DNA from: Lytechinus variegatus
Taxonomy: Eukaryota; Echinodermata; Echinoidea; Temnopleuroida; Toxopneustidae
Assembly: GCF_018143015.1 (NCBI RefSeq)
Contig: NC_054746.1
Span: 39,248,687 to 39,312,686 of the forward strand
Direction of reading: 5' to 3'
Length of the DNA: 64,000 nucleotides
Part shown: in pieces, positions 1-11,815 of the stretch
How the letters are laid out: each line of letters begins with the position of its first letter
Position numbering within the stretch: position 1 is the first letter of the stretch
Translations under genes and position numbers: made by a program
Notes under the pieces: generated by a model
Seen by the model: the letters and a program-made list of their open reading frames with translations, nothing else
The model's database searches: none
Told to the model about the DNA's origin: nothing

Positions 1-190
1 ACCAGAAATTTATTTCAAACCAGGATTTTTTTAATTTGTAACTGTTAGCATTTGTATGAAGAATATTTACACCAGAAATCAGCATTCTAGGAGCTTTTTT
101 ATGTGAATTAGCATAATTAAACATTTTTTTAAGATTTAACTATACAGCCTTGTAGATTATATCCCACATTATTATCATGCCAATTTTCAG

Positions 191-272
191 GGTGTTTGCT
201 CGATCGGCAGCTAAGATCTCAAAGGGGGTTGATTCTACCTCCTCCTCGTCATGGAACACTCAAAAAAGCCCG
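191..272 (+). CDS. Candidate internal coding exon, unidentified gene
   Basis: An acceptor (TTTTCAG, ending at 190) is followed by an open frame reading VFARSAAKISKGVDS and then a Ser-rich stretch. It closes at a weak donor (CCG|GTTAGG, 272/273) in phase 0, which matches the phase at which the next candidate exon (791) opens. Product not recognised. The weak donor and short length make this tentative; it could be chance coding. Confidence 0.3.
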
Positions 273-790
273 GTTAGGGTTAAATTCAGTTTCAGTTCAA
301 TTCAATTTGCATTTATTTAATTCTCGATAAAAACAATTATAAAGCAAGGTATGAGGAACAATATATTTACAAGCAAGAGTAAAAATGAAAATGAAATGGG
401 GAACTGCATAAATAAAGCCAAGTGGCATTGTGTAAGCTTAGTTCCCAAAACATTAATAACACAAATGACAAGTGTTTAAGAGTAAGTATGAGCAGTGTAT
501 ATTGACTGTCTTGTAGAAGCTGTGTACCAAGAGAGGCTGACTCACCTGTATATCTTTCTTTGTAATCCCTATGTATCGGTCATGTTTATCAAAAGTCAAG
601 TTGTGGTCACGTATTGATATGAGATCTAAATGAATAGAAAATTGGGCTGCAATCTGCTTTATAATCTTTTTCATGTCCATTCATGAATTGATAAATTTGT
701 AAATTCACAGTTGTGACAAACGTAATAGTTTTCTTGCTGCAACCTTAGTGTTCCTCTTAACACTTTTCCGAACCTATTATTCGATGGCAG

Positions 791-907
791 GTTGGTGATC
801 TCCAAAGCAGCTATGGGTCAGTGAAGAAAGCAGTGGATTCTTATCCAGAACATTGTGATTCTAAGGAGCTCTTCTCACAACTCAAGAAACATTTTGCTTT
901 GCTCTGA
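791..907 (+). CDS. Candidate 3'-terminal coding exon, unidentified gene
   Basis: After a CAG acceptor (788-790) the frame reads VGDLQSSYGSVKKAVDSYPE, continues through SKELFSQLKKHFALL and stops with TGA at 905-907. The composition (Lys, Asp, Glu, Ser, amphipathic tail) looks like a real protein C-terminus rather than shadow translation, and it joins the 191-272 exon in phase. The gene would enter from the left edge on the plus strand. I do not recognise the protein. The reading depends on splice sites I could only judge by eye. Confidence 0.38.
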   Translation, partial: VGDLQSSYGSVKKAVDSYPEHCDSKELFSQLKKHFALL

Positions 908-2413
908 TTGGTGACACTCCAGCCCATCCTGATAACTTAATGAATGGTGAAAATATCTCTCACAATAGAAAGAAGACTGATAAAGTTCTGGTACGAGAAG
1001 CAGAGTTGACATGGTACATAAAGTCAATGGTGTATGTTGACATATGAAAGTGTGTGTCTTATCTGGTAATGAACCATTACAATCAGCAATGCTTTCACAC
1101 TATTCCTTTGGCAGTGTGCAACTTGAAGTTCATTGATTTTTTCCCCTCTATGATTGGAGGATGAAATATCCAGAAAATTCTTCATTATCTCCATCACTAT
1201 CTTCACAATTTCATTTGAGAGGACTTTTATGCAGTTTCATGTGCACCCTTTTAGAAATCTCTCTCGTGTGAAAGTGTAGAAATTATGAACATCGGCACAT
1301 TGCTGGTTGAACTGTGTTTAGAAAATATGATGCAAAACACACTTCTGCTTTTATTTATAGTACTATTTTGAAAAGTGAAAGATATATACATGTGTAGGTA
1401 TATGGTTTTGAACACATTTAGACATGTGTGCAGTGATTGATTGGGTCCAGGTCATGTACTCCAGTTCTGCATTTCATTTCCTCAGTATATACTGGTATTT
1501 TATGTTGATGCATGGAGAATTAAATCACATATAAGCTCTTCTTACAAAAGCTGAATATTTAATAGATGCTGCCATCAATATATATGCATAATAAGTCTTG
1601 CACTTTAATCAGAATATATCATGTTGCATTGTATATCATGTTGCTACTATCACCTTGATTTCATAAGTAAATGCATTGTCCACTGAAAAGTGGCAACTTC
1701 TTTTCTTTTAGTTTTGGATAAAAGAATAGGTATCCAGATGATTGTATACCAGGCATCACTAAAAAATGTCATCTATTTGAAATTATGCAGAATAGCAGGT
1801 TATTCTCTTCATGCTTCAAACATGGCATATGATAAATACAAAATAAGGGGAAATGTTGTTCAGAAAAACATGGTCCTGGAATATGAATAAGATAAAACCT
1901 TTTTTTTCCAGGTGGTAAATAGTTTGAAGTTATTTTTTTTTTTCATTATTTTTGAAATTCTTGGTACATCAAACAATAGATAGAAATGTATGAATGTATT
2001 ATGCATATGTAATAAATTGGCACAAATTGTGTTCCAGGCACAGAATACAAATGAAGTGGTTTAATAAAAGCATGGGCTTTGCAAAAAAAAAATCATAATT
2101 AAAATGTCATCCGTAAGGGATGTGTTTTGTCTATTGATAAGCACTTATTTTCGTTTACATCTGAATACTTTATGATTTGTGACTGGTTAACCAAAAAGGA
2201 AATGCCTGACTAGTCAAAAAGTCTGAAGACATTACCAGTTTGTGTACAAGCAACCAACATGTCATATTTCAAATATAGACCAACTGTTACTTTAATATTC
2301 ATGTAGTTTTTTTTTAATTATATATTTTTGCTGTCATTCCCATGTAAATTTCCGCTCTGTATTATACTGGAAAGTATATATTTGTGTGCAATTTTATAAA
2401 CAGAGAAAATACA
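908..2413 (+). other. Possible 3' UTR and intergenic sequence
   Basis: No coding exon seen. An AATAAA at 2063-2068, followed about 15 bases later by an A run (2083-2092), could be the poly(A) site of the gene ending at 907, or the tail of an old retrocopy. Confidence 0.25.
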
Positions 2414-2861
2414 AGACTTGCATCATCTCAGAAATATTGCAAAGTCAGATTAAGAAATAGAATATAAATTCCTCACAAATGAATAATTCTCCACATTACA
2501 CCTGTCCAAATGTCAATTAGGATAAAAAAATGGATTAGATACCCTTCCTGGGAAATTAAATTCTAATCTCATATCTTGCTTATATATAGTTCATATGAAA
2601 CTGATGGTGAACTGAAGCGGATTAAGTCTACAATTAAAATTTAAAATCATACAGGATTTACAGTTTGATTGCCTTATTAAGAAAAAGCCATGCCACTATA
2701 TACAGCTTGGAATACTGATGAGTGAAGGATAATAGTGTCATAAAAGACACAATTATTACTCAATACTTGCAAAACAATCCTCAAAAGCCTTTGACTTATA
2801 CTTTGCAACTCGGCAAGTAATAATGGTGATGCAAGAACTATGAATTTGACCCAACTTCAGG
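2414..2861 (+). repeat. Left arm of long inverted repeat
   Basis: This block of about 448 bp reappears as its reverse complement at 5141-5591 with only scattered substitutions and small indels. The inner ends match as CTTCAGG / CCTGAAG and the outer ends as AGACTTGCATCATC / GATGATGCAAGTCT. Confidence 0.85.
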
Positions 2862-2899
2862 AATTATTCATTAGTTATAACAAGGCCATGGCTTTTTGC

Positions 2900-2901
<2 letters not shown>

Positions 2902-2958
<57 letters not shown>
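2902..2958. repeat. (TA)n microsatellite
   Basis: Uninterrupted TA dinucleotides for about 57 bp, just inside the left arm of the inverted repeat. Confidence 0.97.
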
Positions 2959-2961
<3 letters not shown>

Positions 2962-3272
2962 AGTCTATAATATATGTAGTACTACTACAAATGTTGTTTG
3001 GGAATATGATAATTTTTTTTATAATTGAAATTTGTTCTCTTTTTCAATGGATATTATTGTGATCTGCCCACCTTGAGACACAAGAGAAGAATAACTGAAT
3101 TTTGATAAAAAGACATTTGCATGCATAGAAACTACTTTGTGAAAATTTAAATGAATCCTGATATATATGTATGTAGTGAATCTTTCTAAGTACTTTTTTG
3201 TGTGTAGGAAAATATTTCCCTCAATTGTCTGAATTATGTAAGAATTATACTCCCACATGCTGCAACCATGTC

Positions 3273-3852
3273 TTTAAAGGAGAATAAAACCTTTGAAGCA
3301 AGATAGCTTGTGTGAAAACAGAAAGATCAAAGAAACAGATCAACGAAAATTTGAGACAAATCGGACAAATAATGAGAAAGTTATGAGCATTTGAATATTG
3401 CGATCACTCATGCTATGGAGATCCTCAAATTGGCAATGCGACAGAGATTTGTGATGTCACCTGTGAACAACTTTCCCCATTACTTTAGTATATATTTCAC
3501 TTGAATTGCCTCTTTTATCACATCTATCAGGAGATCATGTGAGCTTTCCATAGGAAGGCATGTAATGCAGATTTTTAAAGAATACATCATGGATAAAGAG
3601 TTTGTATCACCACAAGAAAAAACAGAGACATTTTGAGGGTATTTTATGGTCCATCAAAGGGAAAGTATTTCACATGTGACATCACACATCCTTGCCAATG
3701 TGAGGATCTCTGTAGCCTTGGTGATTGCAATATTCAAATGCTCATAACTATTTCATTATTTGTCTGATTTTCCTCAAACTTCTTTGTTCTTATTTTTTTA
3801 TTTTGCTGTTTCGACACAAGCTTACTTATTCCAAGGTTTCACTCCCCTTTAA
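3273..3852. mobile_element. Palindromic MITE, about 580 bp
   Basis: The left half (TTAAAGGAGAATAAAACC at the end, then GAGAAAGTTATGAGCATTTG) is mirrored by the right half (CAAATGCTCATAACTATTTC, ending CACTCCCCTTTAA). No coding capacity. The structure fits a non-autonomous foldback element. I recognise the text as a repeat common in sea-urchin sequence, from memory only. Confidence 0.7.
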
Positions 3853-3924
3853 CTTATACCGTAATGATGAATATTTAGTACATTGCAGGGGTTTGATAAT
3901 TCATTCAATATTTACCGGCATTAG

Positions 3925-4070
3925 CATTACTAAGGGGGGGGGCAGACTCCCTCACAAGTCACAACTCATGCAGGAAACATCTCTGCCCCCCCCCCCCCCC
4001 CGACGATTCACAACTGATCTAAGGGACGTGCCCTCCCCCCTTTCGAGAAGCCAAATTAATAATTTGTAAT
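3925..4070. mobile_element. Fragment of G/C-tract element
   Basis: A G9 run at 3934-3942 and a C run of about 15 near 3987 flank CACAAGTCACAACTCATGCA. The same arrangement occurs in reverse complement inside the element at 33560-33703, so this is a fragment of that family. Confidence 0.5.
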
Positions 4071-4224
4071 GTAAAAATGCAATGAAAACAGATGTGTGCC
4101 CCCTCTTTAGAACTGGAATACCTTTTTTTTTTCGTGGATGAAATATCTTACAAAAAATTTCCACAGGCTCTTATTGATATCTATATCTCATGAATATGAT
4201 TTTAAATTCATCCATAAAACTGAG

Positions 4225-4577
4225 GAAGGAATAAGAAAATTATGAATTTTCGAATAGCTGTAACCACAAAGCAAACCCCAAGTAGATAAATCAGTGATTT
4301 CAATGTGACAGATATAAAATATCTGCATTATATTGCACAAAACTAAACAAGGAATAAGAAAGTTGTGAATTTAGGCCTACTCTCAAGTATAAAACAAATT
4401 ACTTATTTGAATGTAACAAAGCATAATAATCCAAATGTTTCAACAAAATAAAGTATTCAGTTCAGGTTATGAAAAAAATGAAGTGAATTTTTCTTTTTTA
4501 TTTCCATGAAAGCCCTTTGTCAGGGAAAAGAATTGATCTTCAGTGGTACTCAAAACCATGCTAAATATGATCACATG
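4225..4577 (+). repeat. Dispersed repeat, copy A (direct)
   Basis: Matches 9031-9378 in the same orientation, sharing long stretches such as AATAGCTGTAACCACAAAGC and CATGCTAAATATGATCACAT, with a few short indels. Confidence 0.8.
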
Positions 4578-4721
4578 AAAATATTCATTCACCCCCCCCC
4601 CATTTTTTGGTAAAATATTTTTGTTTGGAAACACCTAATTCACAGAAGTTTATTTAAAATCATGAATTAAAAATTGAATGAGTGTTCAAGCACGAACAGC
4701 CATGGCCTTGTTAGAACTCGT

Positions 4722-5135
4722 GAATAATAATAATAAATAATAATGCTCAATTCTTGTATAGCGCATCACACATAGCATAGCATGTCCCTATGCGCTTAAA
4801 GAAGAAATAGTGAAAGGTATATAAGAATAAAGTAATCGAGATATTTAGATTGGACCATTAGTTCAAAGTTAGTTTTTTATGCATTGAAAAGATATGTTTT
4901 GAGGGATCTCCTGAATGTACATAAATCACTTTGATATCTCATTGAATTCGGTAAAGCATTCCAGAGGCCAGCAGAGGCATGAGTAAAAGCACGCTCACCA
5001 TATGATTTTTGTAAAGACAGAGGGAATAACAAATAATGCTTTTGAGCTTGATCTAAGATTTCGGGATGGCTGGTAATATGAAACTAAATCGAGTAAATAG
5101 GACGGGGCAATTTTATAAAATTATATTTTATAAAA
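4722..5135. repeat. Interspersed repeat with TATAGCGC head
   Basis: An (AAT)n stretch leads into TTGTATAGCGCATCACACAT and CCTATGCGCTTAAAG. Similar heads (ATATAGCGCTTT then a GCGCTTTACAA-type segment) occur at 28125 and 32455, so this is a dispersed non-coding family. A SINE-like origin is inference. Confidence 0.5.
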
Positions 5136-5140
5136 ATATG

Positions 5141-5591
5141 CCTGAAGTTTGGTCAAATTCATAGTTCTTGCATCACCATTATTACTTGACAAGTTGCAAA
5201 GTATGAGTCAAAGGCTTTTGAGGATTGTTTTGCAAGTATTGTGTAATAATTGTGTCTTTTATGACACTATTATCCTTCACTCATCAGTATTCCTAGCTGT
5301 ATATAGTGGCATGGCTTTTTCTTAATAAGGCAATCAAACTGTAAATCCTGTATGATTTTCAATTGTAATTGTAGACTTAATCCGCTTCAGTTCACCATCA
5401 GTTTCATATGAACTATATATAAAGCAAGATATGAGATTAGTATTTAAATGCCCAGGAAGGGTATCTAATCCATTTTTAAAAATCCTTATTGACATTTGGA
5501 CAGGTGTAATGTGGAGAATTATTCATTTGTGAGGAATTTATATTCTATTTCTTAATCTGACTTTGCAATATTTATAGGATGATGCAAGTCT
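5141..5591 (-). repeat. Right arm of long inverted repeat
   Basis: Reverse complement of 2414-2861, about 451 bp. The spacer between the arms (about 2.3 kb) holds at least three other repeats, so either a large foldback element captured later insertions or two copies landed in opposite orientation. Confidence 0.85.
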
Positions 5592-5740
5592 AATATTTTA
5601 TTAGATCTTCAGAAAATTTGAAAGTCACATTTTGAGTAAGATTTATATTGATTATTTCTATTTATGTGATCCAACCATACAAGGTTTATAATTACCATAT
5701 CATCATACAAGGCAGCATATCATGAATATAAAAAAGAGAT

Positions 5741-6342
5741 TTACAAGTCCACCCCAACAAAAAGTTGATTTGAATAAAAAGAGAAAAATCCAACAAGCAT
5801 AACACTGAAAATTTCATCAAAATTGGATAAGAATAAGAAAGTTATGACATATCTTAAAGTTTCGCTTAATTTCACAAAACAGTTATATGCACATCCTGGT
5901 TGGTATGCAAATTAGGAGACTATGACATCATCCACTCACTATTTCTTTTGTATTTTTTTATATGAAATATGAAATATGAAATATTCTAATTTTCTCCTCA
6001 TTGTCAAGTGATACAACGATTAATTCCTCTGTGAACATGTGGAATTAGCATTGTTTAATACGATATTGTTCCGTCAAATTGATCCTTATTGTCAAATTTA
6101 TAAAAAATGAAATATTGTATCATTCAAACAAAAACAAAAGAAAAAGTGAGTGACTTACGTCATCGACTGACCCACCTATTTGTACATTATCACTGTTTTG
6201 TGAAAAATAAGCGAAAAATTTAAAATGTTATAGCTTTCTTATTTTACATCCGATCTTGATGAAATTTTCAGCACTAAATGCTAGTTTGATTTTTCTCTAT
6301 TTATTCAAGTCAGCATTTTCCTGAGGTGGACTTGACCTTTAA
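5741..6342. mobile_element. Palindromic MITE, about 600 bp
   Basis: The left end TTACAAGTCCACCCCAAC is mirrored by GGTGGACTTGACCTTTAA. Inner arms carry CTGAAAATTTCATCAAAATT against GATGAAATTTTCAGC and AAGAAAGTTATGACAT against ATGTTATAGCTTTCTTATTT. It encodes nothing. I recall this as a highly repeated sea-urchin family. Confidence 0.75.
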
Positions 6343-6438
6343 GGAAAATGAAATCCTTTTCATGACTTGACTTAAAGTAGCAAAAAAAAATTAAATTCTT
6401 TGCTTGGTATATTTAACAATTGTGATGAGTATATAAAC

Positions 6439-7337
6439 TAAAAAAAAGTTTGGAAATCTGACTTTGATCGATATTCCCTCCTTGATTTAAGTAAATTTCA
6501 ATATGAAATTAATATTAATGAATAAAGCATTTAATTCTCTTTAAAATGATACCCTACATGATATGATTATGGTTCACATGGAGGTGCAGTACCTTAAAAA
6601 TGTGGGGCAAGGTCAAAATTCAAAAGTTGCAAAATGACACAATATTGAAAGTCACTGTTTTTTTTCCTTGGTCATGAATGAGTTTCTCAGCAGTTTCTTT
6701 ATTCCTAATTGGTTTTTAGTAAATATCAGTGTGTAATTAATATCAATGAATAGATCATTTAATTTTTTTTTAAAACTATACCCTACACTATGTGACTATC
6801 GTTCAAATGGAGGTGCAGTGTCTTGAAATGTGGGGCAAGGTCAAAATTCAAAAGTTGCAAAATGACACAAGTCACTGTTCTTCTTTCAGTGGTGATGGGT
6901 CTGAGTTTATCAGCGGTTTTTTGAAATTATTTTCATGCACCTTAACATCAACATTAACATAGAATCAAACAGACTTCTGCATAATCAAACACATAACAAA
7001 CAAACAAACATGCATGGGTATTTCAAACGACTCAACCTATGTTATCTCACAGAACCATCACTACAGAAGCAGGGGCTTTGAATGGATTTTCATCTCTATT
7101 GACACAGACAAAAGAATCATGTTCTGTATTGACCCTTGATGACTATTTCTGCTCGTTTTGCAGATTTTTCAATTCAGACCTCATCCAACACTTTTGAATC
7201 CTGCTCTTTTTGTGATAGTGTGATCATTACAAGCATGGTACCATTTTAAAGAGAATTAAATGATGTCGAATATCCATTGTGTAAAATTGGGAGTTGAGAG
7301 AAATTAATGGCCAAACTCAGATTTCCAAACTTTTTTT
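6439..7337. mobile_element. Non-autonomous DNA transposon, copy A
   Basis: Terminal inverted repeats AAAAAAAGTTTGGAAATCTG and CAGATTTCCAAACTTTTTTT bound about 0.9 kb of non-coding sequence. The GTGGGGCAAGGTCAAAATTC block occurs twice inside (about 6602 and 6832). A second copy lies in opposite orientation at 42367-43219. The termini resemble mariner-type MITEs; the superfamily is inferred. Confidence 0.7.
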
Positions 7338-7541
7338 GCTCGTTTTGCAGCTTTTCCATTCAGACCTTATCCAACAGTCTTGAATCCTGCTCTTTTCGTG
7401 ATGTGATCATTACAAGCGTGGTACCATTTTAAAGAGAATTAAATGATCTTTTGAATGATGTAAAATATGCATTGTGTAAAATTGAGAGTTGGATAAATTA
7501 ATGGCCAAACTTATTTCCAACATTTTTTGAGCGGTTTAGTT
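7338..7541 (+). repeat. Partial tandem copy of transposon right end
   Basis: CTCGTTTTGCAG followed by the GTGATCATTACAAGC and GGTACCATTTTAAAGAG segments repeats the right end of the element just upstream (7153-7337), about 186 bp further on, ending with a degraded terminal repeat. Confidence 0.7.
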
Positions 7542-9030
7542 ATGCAAGCTGCCATGTCAGATTGTACCTGTTTATTGCATAAATCGCATTGGCAAGCTAC
7601 TCTGGTGGGTTATATTGTACACCAAATACCCATTGTTCCTTCATTAAGAGGTTTATTCATGTCTAAGAGATTTAATGTAAATTGATAGCCTTTTATTAGT
7701 GAAATAAAATGTAGATCACATTGAAGTTTTCTTTAGGATCTTGTAATTTCCAAATTGCAGACTCGAGAGTAAAAAAAGAAACCAGTTAATATGGTACGAT
7801 TATAGAATCCTTGCATGATTTTTTTTTCTTTTTACTAATAGGTAGCCATTACTTAGATTCTTGGTGGTATTCTAATAGCCATGGTTTATTTAAACCTGGG
7901 TTAGCTTTAGACCACACTATTATGGAGTGCTAGTTGGAAACCCATTCACCAACTGAAATTAATCATGCTGCAAAAAAATTTGAATAAAATAATAATTGAA
8001 TCGTGAAATTGAAAGAGTAGGAAAATATAATGAATTTTAATTGTTACATTAGAATTGTCACAAATATGGAACAAATTTACTGAAGCCCAGCATTTCATTG
8101 AAGCACGGTTTAAAATGCTAGTTTTGACTAGGGTTAAACCTATGTTTAATTATCAAAATACCACCTTTTGTCTTATGACTTTCTTTATATCTAGCCATTC
8201 GTACCACTCATCACATTCTACCTCTTTACGTTGTCATCTTTCTCACTTCCTCCTCTTACATGCAAGCATGTCTCTCATCTAAACGCTCTGCCTCTGCTTT
8301 TCATTTGATCTCCCTTTTACATATCTCACTCATACTTCCTCTGTCCATAACTTCTATCTCTTTATCTTCATATACCCTGTTCTTTCCCTCCCTCCTCCTG
8401 GTCACTCCCCCAACCACTCTGCATGTTCTGTCTCCCATCTATCACTAATGCTCTCTCTCTCTCTCTTCCCCTACATCTTCCTTTCTCTCTTCTACCATTT
8501 CAATCTGTTCACAACTTTCTATTCTCATTTCATATAACAACTGTACTCCATTATAAAGATAATGTTAATTATGAATTTCAGATATTTCATATTTCACAAT
8601 ACAGTAATTTATTCAATGAGACTGGAGTACAATATTTAAAAACGAAGGCAAATATGACTGTCCTCATGAACAAATTGAAAAGAATATTAATTATTCATTA
8701 TACCCCATTTTTATTATTCTGTTTTTCACTTTCTTCCTACATCAGGCTTTCTAGATTACTAAAAGAAGGAACATGATATTTGCAAGGATTACAAATCCAC
8801 TTTCATATCATGCAGCACAACACTAAAAATTATTAAGTCATTGAAAACCAAAAATTCATAAGCTAATTTTAAAGTTTCTGATTTCAGAGAAGCAGATTTG
8901 CAATTTATTGCCAAAGCAGAACAGGGAATAAGAAAGTCATAAATTCTTCAAATCCGCAATTACCAGCAAACTCCAAAGTACATGTAGATAAATCAACTAC
9001 ATGTATCTGCAAATATTGCATAGATCCGAA
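7542..9030. other. Non-coding stretch with pyrimidine-rich segment
   Basis: No gene evident. About 8155-8530 is pyrimidine-rich on the plus strand (CTCTCTCTCTCTCTTCCCC and similar), which opens spurious Ser/Leu-rich reading frames without splice or domain support. Confidence 0.5.
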
Positions 9031-9378
9031 GAAGGAATAAGAAAATTATGAATTTTTGAATAGCTGTAACCACAAAGCAAACCGCCAAGTAGATAAATCA
9101 GTGATTTTAATGTGATAGAAATAAAATATCTGCATTATATTGCACAAAACTAAACAAGGAATAAAGTTGTGAATTTAGGCCTACTCCCAAGTAACGAATC
9201 ACAGATTTCAATGTAACAAAGCATAATAATCTATCCATATGTTTCAACACAATAAGAAAGTATTCAGTTCTGGTTATGAAATAGTCGAAATGAATTATTC
9301 TTTTTGATTTCCAGCAAAGCCCAGGGAAATGAATTGATTTCCAGTGGTACTCAAAACCATGCTAAATATGATCACATA
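9031..9378 (+). repeat. Dispersed repeat, copy B (direct)
   Basis: Second copy of 4225-4577. It ends in GATCACAT shortly before the tandem units beginning near 9466. Confidence 0.8.
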
Positions 9379-9465
9379 AAAAAACAAGTCGCTTGGGGGA
9401 GCACATGATATGCCTGCCTGTAACGCCGAAAATGGAGTTACTGGCCAAGCAAGAAAAGTGAAAGG

Positions 9466-9868
9466 TGGTGACTTCACCTTTGACCTTTTGACCTCAAAAT
9501 CAAGAGGCTTCCTGGGATCCATGCTAGTATCATACACACCAAATTATATGAGCCTAGATTAAGTTGAACTGAAATTGCATTTACAAGGACTGCAGAAGGG
9601 TAAGATGAAAACATGTCACTGTGAGCTTGACCTTTAGCCTTTTGACCTCAAAATCAATAGGCTTCCTGGGATCTATGCTAGTAACATACACACCAAATTA
9701 TATGTGCCTAGGTAAAGTTAAACTGAAGTTATTGCATTTAAAAGGAATACAGAAGGGTAAGACGAAAACCTGTCACTGTGACCTTGACCTTTTGACCTCA
9801 AAATCAATAGGATTCCTAGGATCCATGCTCATAGACACCAAATTATATGAGCCTAGATTAAGTTAAAC
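9466..9868 (+). repeat. Three-unit tandem repeat, about 150-160 bp period
   Basis: Three successive units carry CTTTTGACCTCAAAATCAA, then GGCTTCCTGGGATC (GGATTCCTAGGATC in the third), then CACCAAATTATATG. A reverse-complement piece of the same family lies near 11700-11815. Confidence 0.8.
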
Positions 9869-10270
9869 ATAGTAAATGCCCCAATTCATTAGAAAAAACA
9901 GGGAAATGAGATCAAAGAAAATTTGATAGAGTGATTGAGAATACAGGAAATGATTGTCAGAAACATCTTTTGCAAATGGTCTCACATTCTGGCATGATTT
10001 GTCAATTGCATGGATGGAGGGGTGTTTCGCCACATATGTGCTTGGTGGCCAGTAATGCACTAGCTTGAAAATGTAAATGAGTAAGAGTAAAAATCCATAA
10101 TAGTAAGATAATTAACAATCATTTATATTAAAAAATATCTTACATGGTTTCTGTTATTTTAGCAAGAACAGGTATGGCCATTGCACCATATATGTCATTA
10201 ATGGCCAATGATGCTTTGACTTGAAAATGCACACAAAAGTTTGTTAACACCCTTCACAGTAACATCCCAA

Positions 10271-10299
10271 CACTGATCACCAAAATGTGGTGATCAGTG
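10271..10299. other. Perfect 12-bp hairpin
   Basis: CACTGATCACCA, a 5-base loop AAATG, then TGGTGATCAGTG: a perfect 12-bp stem. It lies outside any recognised element. Function unknown. Confidence 0.6.
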
Positions 10300-11574
10300 G
10301 TGTCAAAAGAAAACAAGGATCCATGGTACATTTGTTTCGCCAAATTAACAGTTGCCAGTTTCAATTGTATACTTTTAATTCATGTTTCTTTTTTATATTC
10401 TTATACTGACCTGGATGGAGGTAAAGGGGTGTGGGAAGGAAGACCTGTGGGTCATGGTAATTAAGTTAACCTTTTCCAAACCCAGGCAGCCCCTTCATCT
10501 CTTTTCCAGGTCCTTTGTACTACGTCACATATGTCTTATTGTTAAAGTGATTTGTATGGTACTGTAATTTATCAATTTTTTTTTTGAAATGCCAAATAAA
10601 TAATAATCCATAACAAAATCATTTGTAATCTGCAATTATACTTGGAGCTGGAATTTGCTAGTCATTGAAAGTGGATCCAGTGTGGAGCTTATTCGTTTGT
10701 ATTCCTTCTTGTGAAAATTGAGTCACGTTTTCATGAATTGTGACATTTTCTTGAGAATGACCGAGAAGAAGCAAGACAGAAAGTGGAAGAAAAAAGTGGA
10801 GAAAAAAAAATAAAAGGGGGAAAAAATGAAAGAAAACATGTTTGATCACTCCTTATTTCCCCCTTAATTTTTTTGTTGAACTAAAGTCCCTTCCTTTATG
10901 TCTTCTTTATACTCTCTCCTCAATGAGCTCAATCTCCTGTTTGTCTTATTTCTTAGTTTTCTTATTCTCTTTTTCACTCTTTCTCAATCTTGGTTCCCTT
11001 CATGTTTTTCTTTGATTTACATGTACATGTATGTTTATTTGTTTATTCAAGGGCTTTCCCTATTTTCTGTTTCTACACGATCACATTTGGCATGCCTTTA
11101 TTTTGATGCATGATTAATGCTCAAAATTTTTTTGTGACTTTTTAACAAAAGTTTACATAAATATTTGGAAAAACAACTCTTTAAGACTATATATCTGCTA
11201 TTAGTTAATTATATTCACAGGTAACTTCAAATCTAGCAACCACAGAAATATGTTCAATTTGCAAGATTGAATAACACATCTAGTCTGAAAAATTCCTAAA
11301 ATTTAAAGAAATTGTTTAAAAACTGCTTCCATTCATATTTTGCTTTAAACTAAATGTATACATAGCTCTTATTTTTATACCATTTTCAACTTCGAGGGTG
11401 AGATTGTCTAAAATACTAAGTTAAGTTAATGTAATAAAAAGACAACTGTCATTTTTTCTTCTTCAAATAACAAGGGTCAGTTCGGGAGCAAAAAAAATCA
11501 GAAAACAATACAATTTCCTCCTTTGTTCATGAAGTTTTGCTCGCTCGACCATGGTATGATTACAACCTCTCATT
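10300..11574. other. No gene recognised
   Basis: AT-rich sequence with short A- and T-runs and a pyrimidine-rich patch near 10880-11000. I see no exon, known repeat or RNA gene. Confidence 0.4.
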
Positions 11575-11815
11575 TTTATACGCCCGTCCTGCAGGATGTG
11601 TTATGGCATCAAACTCGGTATCCGTCCGTTTGTCCATTAACTTTTCCTTGTAAACACAATAACTTAAGTTTAACTTACCAGTAACCTAAACTAATATACA
11701 TTGTAATATGATGTGTATGATACTAGCATTGACCCTAGGAAGCCTATTGATTTTTAGGTCAAAAGGTACAGGTCACAGTGACATGTTTTCATCTTACCCT
11801 TCTGCATTCCTTCTC
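11575..11815. repeat. Dispersed repeat (ATACGCCCGTCCTGCAGGA head)
   Basis: It begins TATACGCCCGTCCTGCAGGA..GTGTTATGGCATC and ends in TTTTTAGGTCAAAAGGTACAG..CACAGTGACATG, the reverse complement of the 9466-9868 units. It looks like a short copy of a mobile repeat whose other end is amplified there. Recognition of the head is from memory. Confidence 0.5.

Noticed and set aside
8055..8776. Ser/Leu-rich frames
   Set aside because: Pyrimidine-rich low-complexity DNA; no splice sites or homology.
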